Shown here piece after piece: positions 53,054 through 62,724 of a stretch of DNA of 64,000 nt (position 1 is its first letter; the number at the start of each line of letters is the position of its first letter). A program made the position numbers and the translations under genes. The notes under the pieces were generated by a model. That model did no database searches. It was not told the DNA's origin and saw only the letters and a list, made by a program, of their open reading frames with translations. This DNA comes from DASYLJ01 sp036009625 (GTDB taxonomy: Bacteria > Desulfobacterota > Binatia > DP-6): NCBI GenBank assembly GCA_036009625.1, contig DASYLJ010000090.1, positions 19,780 through 83,779 of the forward strand. The letters are read 5' to 3'.

Positions 53054-53802
53054 GGAATGCCGAGGACCTTGTGCAGCTGCGGCAGGACGCGCACGTCGGG
53101 ATGGGCGCGGCTGGCGACGGCGTGCAGCTGCTCGAGCCCCGCCATGCCGATCTGCAGCGCGGTGCCCACCGATGGCGTGAGCGGCGTCAGGTACAGCGGC
53201 ACCCGCGCATCGACATCGGCCACGAGCCGGGCACCCCGCTCGACCTCGTCGAGCGCCGTCCCCTCGTCGACCGGCATCTTCACGTAGACGTCGCGTCCCG
53301 CGTCGACGGCGAGGCGCAGGCAGGCGGCGTGCTCGTCCCACAGGGCGCGCTCGCCGGAGTTGCTCGGGCACTTGATGTCCATGCTGACGATGGCGACGTG
53401 GGGCAGTACGCGCTCGAGGCGAGCCGGAAGGATGCCGGCGGTCTCGAGCAGCACCGGCAGCCGGTCACGGCGTTCCCCGAGCCAGGTCACCAGGAAATCG
53501 GCCTGGGCCAGCGGCTCGCCCCCCGTGACCGCCATCGCGTGCAGGGGCGGCGCGGCGGCGACCAGGGCATCGACGGCGGCTTCGAGGTCATCCACGGTGA
53601 GCGGGTTCGGGCGCCGCTGCTCGCCGTCGGGGCCGAGGATGCGACACGTCGCGGCGGGGACCAGGCTGTCGGGGGTATCGCACCAGCGGCAGCGCAGCGG
53701 GCAGCCTCCGAAGCGGACGAAGAGCTGGCGGCGGCCGGCGTGCACCCCTTCCCCCTGAAAGGAGACGAACAGCTCCGAGACGTTGGCGGCGCCGGCGCGC
53801 AT
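53050..53802 (-). CDS. queE: 7-carboxy-7-deazaguanine synthase
   Basis: 250-residue radical-SAM enzyme of queuosine synthesis (6-carboxytetrahydropterin to CDG). SELFVSFQGEGVHAGRRQLF is the QueE opening. The radical-SAM cluster is CPLRCRWCDTP (C-x3-C-x2-C), the GGE motif is AVTGGEPLAQ, and VSMDIKCPSN follows. Its expected partner QueD is not obvious; the PTPS-like protein at 11272-11769 lacks the usual cysteine. Confidence 0.93.
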
Positions 53803-53812
53803 CCCCGCGGGC

Positions 53813-55117
53813 TTAGCACGCGTCCCGAACCACGACCACCAGGTCGGCCACGTTCGTGCCCGTGGGACCGGTGCGCAGCAGGTCACCGGCGGCATCGAGT
53901 GCGGGATGGCTGTCGGTGCGCTCGAGCGCATCGCGCGCGTCGATCCCACGGCGTCGAGCCCGTTCCACCGTCGCACCGTCGACGCAGGCCCCGGCAGCGT
54001 CGGTGGGCCCATCGACACCGTCGGTGCCGGCCGCCAGCACCAGGCCGGAGCGGCCTGCCAGGGCCACGGCGGCCGACAGCGCGAGCTGCTGCGACCGCCC
54101 TCCGTGTCCCCCCGCCGCTACCCGGACCGTCGTCTCCCCGCCGAGCACGAGGGCGACTGGGCGATCGCGCGGCAGCGTCTCGAGCCGTGCGACGACCGCC
54201 CGTCCCGCCTCGGTGGCATCGCCGAGTAGCGGCGCGTCGACGATCTCCGGCGCGAATCCCTGGGCGCGCGCCGCCTCGGCTGCGGCGGCGACTGCGGTCC
54301 GGTTGCCGGCGACGATGCAGGTGCGTACCCGCGCCAGGAGCGGATCGCCCGGCTTCGGTGTCTCCGGAACGCGCCCCGCGATCCCGTCCGCGAGCCGTGC
54401 GCGCACGCCAGCCGGCACGGCACCGGGTGGTAGGTAGCGCGCCAGCACGGCGGCCGCCTCGGCGAACGTCGTCGGGTCGGCCACCGTCGGCCCGGAGGCG
54501 ATCACCGACGGATCGTCGCCGACGACGTCGGACAGCACGAGGGCCCAACACGCCGCCGCCCCGCCGGCCGCGCGCGCGAGGCCGCCGCCCTTGACGCGCG
54601 AGCAGTGTCGACGGACGGCGTTGATCGACGCGATGTCGGCTCCTGCAGCGAGCAGACGCGCCGTGATCGCGCGCTTGTCGTCGAGCGTGACGCCGGGCGC
54701 AGGCGCGACCAGCAATGCCGACGCGCCACCGCTCAGCAGCACGAGCACCAACGCGTCCGACGGTGCGGCAGCGACGATGGCGAGCAGCTCGGCGGTGGCG
54801 CGTTCGCCGTCGGCGTCCGGTAGCGGATGGCCCGCGGTCCGCACCACCATGCCATCGCACGCGCCGCCGCCGCCGTGCGGCACGATGACGACGCCCGAGC
54901 CCACGACCGCACCGCGCGCCATCGCGAGCGCCGCCTTCCCCGCCGCCGCCACGACCACCGGCCCGGCGTGGCGCGCGCACGGCCGTCCCGCGGCATCGAG
55001 CAACACGAGGGCGCCGTCGTCGTGACGCAGCGACGCGCGTACCAGCCGCTCCGGCTCGACGGCGGCGAGGGCCGCATCGAGGCAGCGACGGGCGACGGTG
55101 CGAAGCGCAACGGTCAT
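53813..55117 (-). CDS. glycerate 2-kinase (DUF4147/MOFRL)
   Basis: 434-residue GckA/TtuD-type glycerate kinase. N-terminal DUF4147 with VVVAAAGKAALAMARGA, VLLSGGASALLVAPAPG, RHCSRVKGGGLARAA and VLSDVVGDDPSVIASGPTV; C-terminal MOFRL with LGGETTVRVAAGGHGGRSQQ and AAGTDGVDGPTDAAGA. Phosphorylates glycerate to 2-phosphoglycerate. Starts the group with queE, idh and nth, with gaps of 10 bases or overlaps. Confidence 0.93.
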   Translation of the reverse strand: MTVALRTVARRCLDAALAAVEPERLVRASLRHDDGALVLLDAAGRPCARHAGPVVVAAAGKAALAMARGAVVGSGVVIVPHGGGGACDGMVVRTAGHPLPDADGERATAELLAIVAAAPSDALVLVLLSGGASALLVAPAPGVTLDDKRAITARLLAAGADIASINAVRRHCSRVKGGGLARAAGGAAACWALVLSDVVGDDPSVIASGPTVADPTTFAEAAAVLARYLPPGAVPAGVRARLADGIAGRVPETPKPGDPLLARVRTCIVAGNRTAVAAAAEAARAQGFAPEIVDAPLLGDATEAGRAVVARLETLPRDRPVALVLGGETTVRVAAGGHGGRSQQLALSAAVALAGRSGLVLAAGTDGVDGPTDAAGACVDGATVERARRRGIDARDALERTDSHPALDAAGDLLRTGPTGTNVADLVVVVRDAC

Positions 55118-55153
55118 GGACGCCTGCGGCAGGCGCCGCTATACCACCTTCCC

Positions 55154-55687
55154 ATGTCCGACGAATCGCCCGAGATCCTCGGCAACACGATCGAGATGCC
55201 TCCCGACGCTCCGCCCTTCGCCGACACCTGGCGCAGCGTGATGACCGATCCACGCGCATTCTTCGCCGGGATGCCGACGGTGGGTGGCCTGAACGATCCG
55301 CTCGTGTTCCTCGCCATCTGCGCCGCCATCAATGCCGCCGGCGTGCTGCTGGTGACGTGGAGCGTGTTCGCGACGATCGGCGCCTTCATCTGGACGGTCG
55401 CCGCGGGCTTCATCCTCGCCGCCATCTTGACGGTGGTGACGCAGCAGCTCTTCGGCGGTCGCGCCGGCTTCGAGCCCGTCTTCCGCATCGTCGCGTACGC
55501 GATGGCGCCGGCCGTCTTCTTCTGGCTGCCGCGCCTGGGCGTCCTGGCGTGGATCTACTCGTGGTACCTGCAGGTGCGGGGCCTCGAGCGCGTGCAGGAA
55601 TTCGACGCCACGCACGCCGTCCTGAGCGTGGCCGTCAGCGCGTTCGTTGCCTTGGTCCTCGGCGCCGGCCTCCGCGGCTGGTTCTAA
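55154..55687 (+). CDS. Yip1-family membrane protein
   Basis: 177-residue protein with a cytoplasmic N-terminus (TWRSVMTDPRAFFAGMPTVG, the usual Yip1 entry) and about four to five membrane segments (LVFLAICAAINAAGVLLVTW, FIWTVAAGFILAAILTVV, RIVAYAMAPAVFFWLPRLGV, HAVLSVAVSAFVALVLGAGL). Bacterial Yip1 proteins have no assigned function. Followed at once by element copy 3. Confidence 0.82.
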   Translation: MSDESPEILGNTIEMPPDAPPFADTWRSVMTDPRAFFAGMPTVGGLNDPLVFLAICAAINAAGVLLVTWSVFATIGAFIWTVAAGFILAAILTVVTQQLFGGRAGFEPVFRIVAYAMAPAVFFWLPRLGVLAWIYSWYLQVRGLERVQEFDATHAVLSVAVSAFVALVLGAGLRGWF

Positions 55688-55690
55688 CGC

Positions 55691-55795
55691 CGCCCCGAGA
55701 TACGTCTCGGGGCGGGCGCGAGAGTGGAGCGACAGTGGTCCGCGCGACCTGCGTGCCGCGACCGGCAAAGCCGGCGCGGCATACGAAGTACGCCC
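55691..55795 (+). repeat. tripartite intergenic element, copy 3
   Basis: Four bases after the Yip1 stop: hairpin 1 CGCCCCGAGA/TCTCGGGGCG (10 bp, 4-base loop), box GGCGCGAGAGTG, spacer with CGCGCGACC, hairpin 2 at about 55754-55781 with two base changes, then GTACGCCCG. It lies between convergent genes, 9 bases before the KefB-type stop. Confidence 0.8.
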
Positions 55796-55804
55796 GCGAA
55801 ACGC

Positions 55805-57865
55805 CTAGCCCAGCAGGTCGTGGGCGGCGGCGATCGCTTCTTGGGTGCCGGCAAGGGCCAGCACGTCGCCGGTGCGTAGGTGCTCGGTGGCCGTCGGCAC
55901 GACGTTGGGCTCGCCGGCGCGCGTGATGGCGAGGACGGTGGCGCCGGTGAGGCCGCGCAGGTTGAGCTCGGCGAGCGTGCGGCCGACGGCACGGCTCTGC
56001 GACGTCACCTCGTAGGCTTCGAGCGCGCCCAGCCCGGGCAGTAGGCGATCGACCTGGGCCAGCGGCGCGTGTCCGCCGTGCGTCCGTCCCGGCGTCGGGG
56101 CCTTCGACTGCGCCGCCAGCACCTCGACGATCACCTGGGCTCCGGCACGCACGTGGCCCTGCAGGTTGGCCGCGCTGCGCCAGAAACCCACCCCGACCAC
56201 GGCGAGCAGCAGGGCAAGCACCCCGGCGCCAGGGGCACCCGGCAGGAACGGCTGCGTCACGGCGACCAGCGGTGCGCCGACGAGCAGCACCGTCGCGAGC
56301 TGCACCGCCACCACGAATCCACGGCGAGGCGCGTCCGCGAAGTCGACGGCCCGTCCCTCCTTCGGCGGGAATGCCATCTCCGCCAGCGCCACGCCCAGGC
56401 TGCGGCTGAGCCGTACCAGCCCGAAGCAGAATGGCGCCGACAGCAGGACCGCGAGGGCCACCGCCATCGGCCGCGCCAGGGCGCCGCCCAGGCCGAGACC
56501 CTCGCGCGCGAAACGGGCGATGGTCCGCAGCGAGTACGACGTGCCCACGATGATGACGGCCAGCAGCGCCGCATCCAGGACGAGCAGCCGCAGGATGCGA
56601 CGGATGCGCGCCGTGGCAGTGTTCGAGCGCGGCGCCGTCTGCAGCTTCTCGACCCAGCTGCCGTAGAGCGCGACGAAGGTCTGCAGCGGACGGGGCAGCC
56701 GCCGGTCGACCCAGCTCGCGGCCGGGCCAGACGCCCGGATGAGCCACGGCGTCAGCAGCGTCGTGAGGGCCGAGACCGTGACGGCCACCGGGTACAGGAA
56801 CGTGCCCGTCGCCTGCAGGGTCAGGCCGAGCCCCGCGATGATGAACGAGAACTCGCCGATCTGCGCCAGGCTCATACCGGCCTGCACCGACGTGCGCAGC
56901 CCGTTGCCGGTGAGGAACGCGCCGAGCGTGACGCCCACCACCTTGCCGAGCACGACCGCCACCGTCAGGACGACGATGGCGGGCCAGTGCGCCAGCACCA
57001 GCACCGGATCGATCTGCATGCCGACCGAGACGAAGAAGATGGCGCCGAACATGTCGCGCACCGGCTCGACCAGCACCGCCACCTCGTGCTCCTCGCCCGA
57101 TTCGGCGACCAGCGAGCCGGCGATGAACGCCCCCAACGCGACGGAATATCCGGACTCCTGCGCCAAGTACGCGATCGCGAAGCAGATGCCGATGTTCGCG
57201 ACGAGCGTGGTCTCCTTGCGGCTCAGGCGATTCACCAGCCGGACCGCGCGCGGCACCACCAGCAGGCCGACGACGACGAGCCCGGCCAGGAACGCCACCA
57301 ACCGACCCGTCGTGAGGAGGAGCTCACGCGCGGAGAGGCCACGGTCCGAGGCGACGGCCGTGAGCGTCGCCATCAGCATGATGGCGATCAGGTCCTCGAC
57401 GATGAGGACGCCGACCACGAGCTCGCGCAGCCGCCCCCGCACCCCCTGCTCGTCGAACGCCTTGGCGATGATCGTCGTGCTGGAGATGGCGATGATGGCG
57501 CCCGTGAACAGGCTCTCGATGGTGGTCCAGCCGAAGAGACGGCCGATGACGAACCCGAGCCAGATCATCAGGCTCGACTGCACGATGGCGGTGAGCCCTG
57601 CCGTCGGCCCGACGGCGAGGAGCTTGCGCAGGCTGAACTCGAGCCCGAGCGAGAACATCAGCAGGATGACGCCGAACTCCGACAGCGTCTGCACGACCCC
57701 CTGGTCGGCGACGAGCGGGATGGGCAGGTGCGGGCCGACGATGAGGCCCGCGATGATGTAGCCGAGGACGACGGGCTGGTGCAGGCGCTGGAAGACGACC
57801 GTCGTCACCGCCGCCACGCAGAGGACGACGGTGAGGGCGCTCAGGAACAGGTGGGCGTCATGCAC
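55805..57865 (-). CDS. KefB-type CPA2 cation:proton antiporter with TrkA-C domain
   Basis: 686-residue membrane protein. About 12 helices form the Na/H exchanger domain (YIIAGLIVGPHLPIPLVADQ, FSLGLEFSLRKLL, ALGAFIAGSLVAESGEEHEV). A further membrane-helix section (LLVLDAALLAVIIVGTSYSL) precedes a C-terminal TrkA-C domain (about residues 600-686) with TVLAITRAGEPNVVPTATEH. There is no TrkA-N NAD domain. Probably potassium or sodium efflux coupled to protons. Confidence 0.88.
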   Translation of the reverse strand: MHDAHLFLSALTVVLCVAAVTTVVFQRLHQPVVLGYIIAGLIVGPHLPIPLVADQGVVQTLSEFGVILLMFSLGLEFSLRKLLAVGPTAGLTAIVQSSLMIWLGFVIGRLFGWTTIESLFTGAIIAISSTTIIAKAFDEQGVRGRLRELVVGVLIVEDLIAIMLMATLTAVASDRGLSARELLLTTGRLVAFLAGLVVVGLLVVPRAVRLVNRLSRKETTLVANIGICFAIAYLAQESGYSVALGAFIAGSLVAESGEEHEVAVLVEPVRDMFGAIFFVSVGMQIDPVLVLAHWPAIVVLTVAVVLGKVVGVTLGAFLTGNGLRTSVQAGMSLAQIGEFSFIIAGLGLTLQATGTFLYPVAVTVSALTTLLTPWLIRASGPAASWVDRRLPRPLQTFVALYGSWVEKLQTAPRSNTATARIRRILRLLVLDAALLAVIIVGTSYSLRTIARFAREGLGLGGALARPMAVALAVLLSAPFCFGLVRLSRSLGVALAEMAFPPKEGRAVDFADAPRRGFVVAVQLATVLLVGAPLVAVTQPFLPGAPGAGVLALLLAVVGVGFWRSAANLQGHVRAGAQVIVEVLAAQSKAPTPGRTHGGHAPLAQVDRLLPGLGALEAYEVTSQSRAVGRTLAELNLRGLTGATVLAITRAGEPNVVPTATEHLRTGDVLALAGTQEAIAAAHDLLG

Positions 57866-58000
57866 CGTGGCCTCCGGGGGGCCACGCGGCGGACGACTCG
57901 GCGCTCGGATGCGGGGGACCTGCCGGCAACGGCGGCCTCACCCGGGGGCCAGGGCGTCCAGGATCGGCCTGGAGCCCCGACGTCGACGATACGGTCCGGT

Positions 58001-58426
58001 CTACGACCCTTCCTCGTCCGACTCACCGCCACCGAGACGGCGGAAGCTCCGATCTTCCTCGAAGCGACGGTTCATCTTGAGCTCGCGCTCGCGCTCACCC
58101 TGGCAGTTCACGCAGAGACGGGTGAACGGCAGCGCCACCAACCGGGCCTCGGCAATCTCCGACTCGCAGCTCTCGCAGACGCCGTACGTGCCGTCGTCGA
58201 CCCGGCTGAGGGCTTCGTCGATGCCCTGCACCTTGTCGCGGTCGCGATCGGTGAGGATCAGGCTGATCTCGCGGTCGCGGGCATCGCTGGCGAGGTCGTA
58301 GGTGTCCATACCCTCGTCTTTGCTGGCATCGCGGACTTCGTTGAGATCCTGCCGAACGTTGCGCAGCAGCTGTCCCCGCAGGCCCTCGAGGGTCTCGCGA
58401 GCTTTCTTCAAAAACGCCTTGCGCAT
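58001..58426 (-). CDS. DksA/TraR-type zinc-finger protein
   Basis: 141-residue coiled-coil plus zinc-finger regulator. The coiled-coil tip region (about residues 30-80) has the DASDLASD-like YDLASDARDRE. The finger is CESCESEI ... LCVNCQGERE (C-x2-C-x17-C-x2-C). A DksA-like tip with two acidic residues is not obvious, so RNA-polymerase effect is unsure. 29 bases after rimO. Confidence 0.88.
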   Translation of the reverse strand: MRKAFLKKARETLEGLRGQLLRNVRQDLNEVRDASKDEGMDTYDLASDARDREISLILTDRDRDKVQGIDEALSRVDDGTYGVCESCESEIAEARLVALPFTRLCVNCQGERERELKMNRRFEEDRSFRRLGGGESDEEGS

Positions 58427-58455
58427 GGGTTTCCCCCCTCCGAGGGAGGCGGAAA

Positions 58456-59811
58456 CTACGGTGTAGGGGCGGCCGTGTCAACGAGGGACGGCGAGATCTC
58501 TCCGAGAAGGTCGTAGGTCTCGGCGCCGGTGATGCGCACCCGGACGACGTCCCCGGGGGCCGCAACCCCCCGAACCCGCACCACACCGTCGATCTCGGGG
58601 GCCTGCTGACTGGTGCGACCCACCAGCGTCCGGCGCGGCCCCTCGGCCTCGATCAGGACGTCCAGCTCGCGCCCGATCTGGGCCTGCGCCCGGCGGGCGG
58701 CCACGCGGGCCTGCGTCGCCATGACCCGCTCCCAGCGGAAGGCCTTCACCTTCTCGGGCAGCTGGCCCGGGAGGGTGGCCGCGTGCGTGTTCTCCTCGGG
58801 CGAGTAGCGGAAGACGCCCACCCGCTCGAACTCGGCCTCCTCGAGGAAGGCGCACAGCTCGTCGACCTGGGCGTCGGTTTCGCCGGGAAAGCCGACGATG
58901 AACGACGACCGCAGCGCCACGCCGGGCACGGCCTGCCGAATACGGTGGACCAGGGCACGGATGGCAGCCCCGCTGCGCTCCCGGCGCATGGCCCGCAGCA
59001 TGTCGTCGGCGATGTGCTGCAGCGGCATGTCGAGGTAGCGGCAGGCGGCGGGCTCGGTGGCGAGGACCTCGAGCAGCTCGTCGGTGACGGACGCCGGGTA
59101 GGCGTAGAGCAGCCGCAGCCAGCGCACCTGCGGCACGCGGACGGCGAGCGCCCGCAGCAGCATCGCCAGCGTCGAGCCGTCGCGCCGGTCTCGCCCGTAG
59201 GCGGTGAGGTCCTGGGCGATCAGGTTGAGCTCGACGACGCCCTCGGCGGCGAGGCTGGTGGCCTCGGCGATGACGTCGTCCATGGGACGGCTCTCGTGGC
59301 GGCCGCGGATCTTCGGGATGATGCAGAAGCTGCAGGTGTGATCGCAGCCCTCGGATACCTTCAGGTATGCCGTCCACCACGCCCCGGTGCGGACGCGCGG
59401 CGACACGCCGTGTGCCGGCAGCTCGTGCTGGGCGCCGCGATAGACGACGGGCTCGTCGCCCGCCGGTCCGGCGATGGCCTCGGCGATGCGGGTGATGTCG
59501 CCGGTGCCGACGAAGGCGTCGACCTCGGGCAGCTCCTTCACGAGGTCGTCGGCGTAGCGCTGGGCGAGGCAGCCCGTCACCACCAGCCGCCGGCCCTCGA
59601 CCGCCGCCTTGGTGCGCGCCGCCTCGAGGATGGCGTCGATCGACTCCTCCTTGGCGGGACCGATGAAGGCGCACGTGTTGACGACGAGGACGTCGGCCGT
59701 GTCCGGATCCATCACGATCTCGTGACCCTGGCGCGCCAGGACGCCGAGCATGACCTCGCTGTCGACCTGGTTCTTCGGGCACCCGAGGGTGAGGAGATGG
59801 ACGCGTTTCAT
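58456..59811 (-). CDS. rimO: ribosomal protein S12 methylthiotransferase RimO
   Basis: 451-residue radical-SAM methylthiotransferase. N-terminal cluster cysteines are in LLTLGCPKNQVDSE, VVNTCAFI and VTGCLAQRY; radical-SAM cysteines are SEGCDHTCSFCIIPKIRG. TRAM domain at the end. The TLGCPKNQVDSE start is the RimO form rather than MiaB. Only six bases from yajQ. Confidence 0.95.
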   Translation of the reverse strand: MKRVHLLTLGCPKNQVDSEVMLGVLARQGHEIVMDPDTADVLVVNTCAFIGPAKEESIDAILEAARTKAAVEGRRLVVTGCLAQRYADDLVKELPEVDAFVGTGDITRIAEAIAGPAGDEPVVYRGAQHELPAHGVSPRVRTGAWWTAYLKVSEGCDHTCSFCIIPKIRGRHESRPMDDVIAEATSLAAEGVVELNLIAQDLTAYGRDRRDGSTLAMLLRALAVRVPQVRWLRLLYAYPASVTDELLEVLATEPAACRYLDMPLQHIADDMLRAMRRERSGAAIRALVHRIRQAVPGVALRSSFIVGFPGETDAQVDELCAFLEEAEFERVGVFRYSPEENTHAATLPGQLPEKVKAFRWERVMATQARVAARRAQAQIGRELDVLIEAEGPRRTLVGRTSQQAPEIDGVVRVRGVAAPGDVVRVRITGAETYDLLGEISPSLVDTAAPTP

Positions 59812-59817
59812 CGGCCG

Positions 59818-60303
59818 TCAGTCGCGGAAATTGACGTACTGCATGGCGATGCCGAGGTCTTTGTCGCGCAGCAGCGCGATGACCGTCTGCAGGTCGTCGC
59901 GCTTCTTGCCGGTGACCCGCACCTGATCGGCCTGGATGGCCGCCTGCACCTTCAACTTGGCGTCTTTGATGAGCTTGACGATCTCGCGGGCCTTCTCGGT
60001 GGTGATGCCCTGCTGCAGGAGGATCTGCTGCTTGGCGGTGCCGCCGAGCGCCGATTCGATCTCCTTCTCCTCGAGCGCCTTCACTGGCACCTGCCGCTTG
60101 GCGAGCTTCTCACGCAGGATCTCGCCGAGGGCGCGCACCTTGAAGTTGTCGGACGACTTGAGGTGCAGGGTGTGCTCGTCGCGCCGGACCTCGGACTCGC
60201 TGTTCTTGAAGTCGAAGCGCTGTCCGACCTCGCGCAGGGTCTGGTTGATGGCGTTGTCGACCTCCTGGAGGTCGAGCTTGCAGACGACGTCGAACGTGGG
60301 CAT
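59818..60303 (-). CDS. yajQ: YajQ-family nucleotide-binding protein
   Basis: 161-residue cytoplasmic protein with two RRM-like folds. It begins PTFDVVCKLDLQEVDNAINQ and ends QVRVTGKKRDDLQTVIALLR then DLGIAMQYVNFRD, all typical. Some members bind cyclic di-GMP. Placed between lolA and rimO. Confidence 0.94.
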   Translation of the reverse strand: MPTFDVVCKLDLQEVDNAINQTLREVGQRFDFKNSESEVRRDEHTLHLKSSDNFKVRALGEILREKLAKRQVPVKALEEKEIESALGGTAKQQILLQQGITTEKAREIVKLIKDAKLKVQAAIQADQVRVTGKKRDDLQTVIALLRDKDLGIAMQYVNFRD

Positions 60304-60315
60304 GGCCGGCCGGGG

Positions 60316-60954
60316 TCAATAGGTGGGCGGCTTGACCACGTCAACCCCGGGGGGCGGGGTGAAGTGGAAGCGATCCTCGGCCACGGGGGCGTTCAGCTTC
60401 TCGTTCGAGAAGCGGATGCGGGTGGTCGTCCCGGCGGGGTCGGTGATGCGGGCCTCGGCCACGCTGGCGTCCGACTTCCGGACCCCGAGGATCATGTCCC
60501 CGATCCCCTGCCCCTTCTTCTTCGGCACCAGCTTCAGGACCCACTGCTCGGACTCGTCCTTCTCCAGGCTGACGTCGAAGTCGCGCTCGACCTGACCCAG
60601 CCCGGCGAGGAACGTGACCGGCGTGGTCGACTGGAAGGCGTCCTTCAGCGGCGCCTTGATCACCTGCTTCAGGTCGGGCTGGTAGATCCAGAGGCTCTCG
60701 CCGTCGCCGACGATGAGCTGCGGCTCGGGCGACAGATAGTCCCACCGCATCCGGTTCGGCTTCGCGAAGGCGACCGTGCCCGTCGACTCGAGCGTGCCGG
60801 CGAGCGTCGCCGACTCGACCGTCTGCGAGAAGTCGGCCTGCAGCGTGTCGGTCTTGTCGTAGCGCTGCTGCAGACGGGTGACGGCGTCGGTGCGGACGTC
60901 CGCGTGAGCCGTTGCGGTGAGGAGCAGCAGGACGGCGAGGAGCGGGCGTGGCAT
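60316..60954 (-). CDS. lolA: outer-membrane lipoprotein carrier LolA
   Basis: 212-residue periplasmic chaperone carrying lipoproteins to the outer membrane. Signal peptide MPRPLLAVLLLLTATAHA. LQADFSQTVESATLAGTLES and GTVAFAKPNRMRWDY are the usual LolA start; the C-terminus RFHFTPPPGVDVVKPP fits. Start ATG 60954 chosen over 61008 to keep the signal at the front. Adjacency to ftsK and yajQ is common in deltaproteobacteria. Confidence 0.93.
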   Translation of the reverse strand: MPRPLLAVLLLLTATAHADVRTDAVTRLQQRYDKTDTLQADFSQTVESATLAGTLESTGTVAFAKPNRMRWDYLSPEPQLIVGDGESLWIYQPDLKQVIKAPLKDAFQSTTPVTFLAGLGQVERDFDVSLEKDESEQWVLKLVPKKKGQGIGDMILGVRKSDASVAEARITDPAGTTTRIRFSNEKLNAPVAEDRFHFTPPPGVDVVKPPTY

Positions 60955-61004
60955 CAGACCGGTACGGCTACCCCGCGGTCCCCGACCGCGCAAGCCGACG
61001 GCCC

Positions 61005-61481
61005 TCACCAGAATGACTTCAGGTCCGCCGTATCGACGACCTGCATCTCCGACCCGCTGCGCACGAGCCGCTTGCCGAGACGCGGAAAGTCGGCGACTTC
61101 CATCTCGCGTCGCTCCCCGCCCATCAGGTAGACGAGGTCCGTATCGAACGGGTTGCGCAGCTGATGCGCCGCCGACGGCGTCGGGAAGCCGGCGAAGTCG
61201 CCGGGCCCCACCTCGTGCTCGGTGCCGTCGATCTCGAGCAGGCCGCGCCCCCCGAGAATGAAGACGAACTCCTCCTCGTGCTGATGCGAGTGGTAGACGA
61301 ACGACTCGCGCCCGGGCGGCACGCGCCCGATCGTCAGCACCACGCGCTGCAGACCGACGACGCCGGAGATCATGCGCAGGTGGATCTCGGACGCCGGGTT
61401 GAGCGGATGCCGGAAGGTCATCTCGTCCGACGCCGCGATGTCGGCGGCGTGGAGCAGCAACGGCGATCGATCGGTGGTCAT
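61005..61481 (-). CDS. cupin-domain protein
   Basis: 158-residue double-stranded beta-helix. Metal-site residues are in VYHSHQHEEEFVFILGGRG (His, His, Glu) and HQLRNPFDTDLVYLMGGERR further on. Small-molecule dioxygenase or isomerase-type; substrate unknown. ATG overlaps the MFS stop by four bases. Confidence 0.87.
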   Translation of the reverse strand: MTTDRSPLLLHAADIAASDEMTFRHPLNPASEIHLRMISGVVGLQRVVLTIGRVPPGRESFVYHSHQHEEEFVFILGGRGLLEIDGTEHEVGPGDFAGFPTPSAAHQLRNPFDTDLVYLMGGERREMEVADFPRLGKRLVRSGSEMQVVDTADLKSFW

Positions 61482-62683
61482 GCGATGTCTCCTCTCGAGC
61501 GGGTGTGGTCGAACGCCATCAACGCCAGGCCAGCGAGGCTCGCAATCGCCACCCCACCGAACATCGTCGGATAGCCCGCGACCTGCGCCACCAGGCCGCA
61601 GAGTGGTGTGCCGACGACGGCGCCCAGGTCGAGCGCGGCAGTGTGCATGCTCACGACGGTGCCCTGCATGCGCAGCGGCGCGCGGCTGATCGCCAGCGCG
61701 CTCAGCACCGGAAAGAGCGTCCCGTGGCCGGCGCCGCACGCGATGCCGCACGCGATCAGCACCCCGTCGCGCGGCAGGAAGCCGAGTGCCGCCAATCCGA
61801 CCGCGAAGATCGCGAACGCCGGAATCGACACGCGCCGCGGCCCGACGACGTCGAGGATGCGACGGCCGAAGACGCGGATGACGACGCTCATCGCCGCGTA
61901 CGCCGTGAAGAACGGCGCCGCGCGCGTCATGCCGAGCACGCGCGTGAACGGCGCGACGAAGAAGAACGCCGCATTGATCGCCACCCCGAGCAGCAACGTC
62001 GCCAACAGCACGCGCGGCAGCCCGGGCTGCGTCATCGCCTCGCGCATGTCGTGGACGGCACCGCGCGCGACCGCTTCGGTGGCGGCGACGACCGGCCGAC
62101 GCTTCGGAATGAGCGTCGTCAGCACCAACGACACCAGCCCGAAGGCCGCGGCGGTGAGGAAGAACACGTGGAAGCCGGCGTCGGCGATGATGGCTTCGCC
62201 GAGCCACGGCCCGAGCCCGTTCGGCGCCATCCCGAACACGCCGAACACGGCGATGCCCTCGGCACGACGCGTGGGCGGTGCGAGATCCGCCGCATAGGTG
62301 AAGAACCCCGCAAACAGCGCCCCCCACACGATCGCGTGCAACGTACTCCAGAAGAACAGCGCTGGTCCGATCGAGGAGATGCAGAGAAACGGCAACCACG
62401 AACAGACGTTCAACGCACCCGCCGCCAGCAGCACCTCGCGGCGTCCCCACGTATCGAGCAACGTCCCGACACTCGGCCGCGCCATCACGCTCGCCGCCGT
62501 CCCCACCCCGAGCACCAACCCGATGACGAGCTCTCCCCCGCCCAACTCCCGCACGAACAACGGCACCAGCACGAACATGCTGAGACTCATCGCCGCCGAG
62601 AAATGAACCGCACACGCAGTCCAAAAAGCCCTCGTATAAAGGACCGGCAACCCGCCGTCGGCTGCTGGGGATTGGGAAGTCAT
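61478..62683 (-). CDS. major facilitator superfamily transporter
   Basis: 401-residue 12-helix transporter. Motif A-like RPSVGTLLDTWGRREVLLAA follows the second helix, and the central cytoplasmic loop lies about residue 190-210. Substrate unknown. It begins just after the 148-base inverted-repeat region downstream of ftsK. Confidence 0.88.
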   Translation of the reverse strand: MTSQSPAADGGLPVLYTRAFWTACAVHFSAAMSLSMFVLVPLFVRELGGGELVIGLVLGVGTAASVMARPSVGTLLDTWGRREVLLAAGALNVCSWLPFLCISSIGPALFFWSTLHAIVWGALFAGFFTYAADLAPPTRRAEGIAVFGVFGMAPNGLGPWLGEAIIADAGFHVFFLTAAAFGLVSLVLTTLIPKRRPVVAATEAVARGAVHDMREAMTQPGLPRVLLATLLLGVAINAAFFFVAPFTRVLGMTRAAPFFTAYAAMSVVIRVFGRRILDVVGPRRVSIPAFAIFAVGLAALGFLPRDGVLIACGIACGAGHGTLFPVLSALAISRAPLRMQGTVVSMHTAALDLGAVVGTPLCGLVAQVAGYPTMFGGVAIASLAGLALMAFDHTRSRGDIA

Positions 62684-62724
62684 CGAAGGCCAACGAGGAA
62701 CAGCGTTCCGTCAGGCTAGCGCAA

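Noticed and set aside
56069..58516. 815-residue plus-strand open frame over the antiporter and DksA genes
   Set aside because: Extremely Arg/Asp/His-rich shadow of a membrane protein.
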